Shown one piece after another: positions 63,179 through 64,000 of a DNA stretch of 64,000 bases. Origin of the DNA: Rotaria sp. Silwood1 (taxonomy: Eukaryota > Rotifera > Eurotatoria > Philodinida > Philodinidae); contig CAJNOP010000060.1 of NCBI GenBank assembly GCA_905250075.1, positions 693,351-757,350 on the forward strand. Reading direction: 5' to 3'. Positions within the stretch are counted from its first letter, which is position 1, and the number at the start of each line of letters is the position of its first letter. Both the position numbers and the translations under genes were made by a program. Under the pieces are notes generated by a model. It worked only from the letters and a program-made list of their open reading frames with translations, did no database searches and had not been told where the DNA came from.

Positions 63179-64000
63179 ATGTCACATATTGAACAAGAAT
63201 TTTTCAAAATTGAAAACGAACATGCTTGGAATACAATATTTCATGTTAGTTTTATTTATATTTTTATTTGATAAATCTTATTTGATTACTATAGAAACTT
63301 GCAAAGGATCATCTAACTAGAACATCTGACAAAAAAAGCGATATTGCATTATTAAATATTAATCGTGGTTTAAATCGATTTCGTGATGTTTTACCTTGTA
63401 AAGATTTTATTTGAAAAAAATTATTTTAGAAAAATAGTAATTATTTTTTATTTAATTAGATGATGATACACGTGTTCCTTTAACACGAGGTTCAAATGAT
63501 TACATCAATGCAAGTTATGTTGAAGTACCTGCTGCTCATCGAAAATATATTCTTACACAAGTAAATTTTTCATTGATTGAGATTTTCATCGATCTTTTTT
63601 CTTTTTGAACAATTAGGGACCACTTCAAGCAACATCAAGTCATTTTTGGCAAATGATTTGGGAACAAAATAGTCGTGTTATTGTTATGTTAACTCGTTTA
63701 ATAGAAAAAGGATGTGTAAGTATTTTACCATTTGTGTAATCACAAGAATAAACTGCTCATAAATATTATATCACATGCATAGAAGATTTGATCTGATGCC
63801 TGAATTTTCTGCCCTTAGAAATGACAGAATTTAGGAACGAATGAAACCAAAAATAAAAATTTATTAACCATCAGGGAAAATGCTGACTTCAGATTTAGCA
63901 TAAATCTTTCAATCGGCTCTTTGATTCATCGAACCTTTCCAATCCTGACAACCTCGGGGCACTTCTCATTAAAGCCCTCACCAGAATAAGTAAGATGGAA
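63179..64000 (+). CDS. PTPN1/PTPN2-like non-receptor tyrosine phosphatase (5' part)
   Basis: Four exons are visible: 63179-63244, 63295-63397, 63460-63560 and 63617-63715, encoding 123 aa. The gene then enters an intron and leaves the window. The N-terminus [19 protein letters not shown], then [37 protein letters not shown] and [19 protein letters not shown] follow the PTP1B/TCPTP start. This includes the KNRxRxV-type phosphotyrosine-recognition region, here GLNRFRDV. The catalytic HCxxGxxR loop would lie beyond the window. PTP1B-type enzymes sit on the ER and dephosphorylate receptor kinases; the C-terminal anchor cannot be checked here. The ATG is 9 nt after an AG acceptor (63168-63169) and 154 nt after the TTC5 stop codon. 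Confidence 0.88.
63716..64000 (+). other. Start of a PTPN intron, cut by the window edge
   Basis: Donor GTAAGT at 63716. The last 220 bp are less AT-rich than the surroundings and might belong to a repeat, but I find no other copy in this window. Confidence 0.5.

Overview
This is AT-rich animal nuclear DNA. It has the gene set of a ciliated animal: a Rab2 GTPase, the ER membrane complex subunit EMC2, an outer-dynein-arm docking armadillo protein, Munc13-4, a peptide-amidating monooxygenase, a PTP1B-type phosphatase, hexosaminidase D and TTC5. Genes are split by many introns of only about 50-65 nt. Several start codons lie 4-46 nt after a pyrimidine-rich AG acceptor that has no visible upstream exon, as expected with spliced-leader trans-splicing. 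Together these suggest a bdelloid rotifer (Rotaria/Adineta-like). That is an inference from gene architecture, not a database match.

Layout. 0-10 kb, plus strand: an EF-hand protein, EMC2, then PPP1R21, whose two long introns hold fold-back and dispersed repeats. 10-15 kb: intergenic DNA and a two-exon rhodopsin-like receptor. 15-18.4 kb, minus strand: a GH20 hexosaminidase D with an N-terminal membrane anchor. 18.4-24.2 kb: gene-poor, with a hAT-like non-autonomous transposon. 24.2-26.2 kb, plus: a PHM amidating monooxygenase with two tandem 65-nt exons that look mutually exclusive. 26.2-30 kb: intergenic. 30-31.2 kb, plus: a secreted GH16 beta-glucanase with a TATA box. 33-44.4 kb, plus: Munc13-4 (UNC13D), possibly with two alternative first exons on either side of a 100-N assembly gap. 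46.7-51 kb, minus: an ODAD2/ARMC4-like armadillo protein. 51.6-54.1 kb: a 2.5-kb fold-back element with two 865-bp, almost identical inverted arms. 55.9-64 kb, plus: Rab2, TTC5 (with a TA-flanked MITE in intron 2) and the start of a PTPN1/PTPN2-like phosphatase that runs off the window.

Most genes are unrelated housekeeping or secretory-pathway functions. EMC2, Rab2, Munc13-4 and PHM all act on membrane insertion, vesicle traffic or regulated secretion, but nothing in the layout shows co-regulation of that set. EMC2/PPP1R21 and TTC5/PTPN are close tandem pairs and could be polycistronic. Exon boundaries were read by eye from GT-AG sites and reading-frame continuity. For every complete gene except PPP1R21, the summed exon lengths give an intact frame. 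The most interesting items are the duplicated PHM exon, the giant palindrome and its motif array, and the duplicated Munc13-4 first exon.
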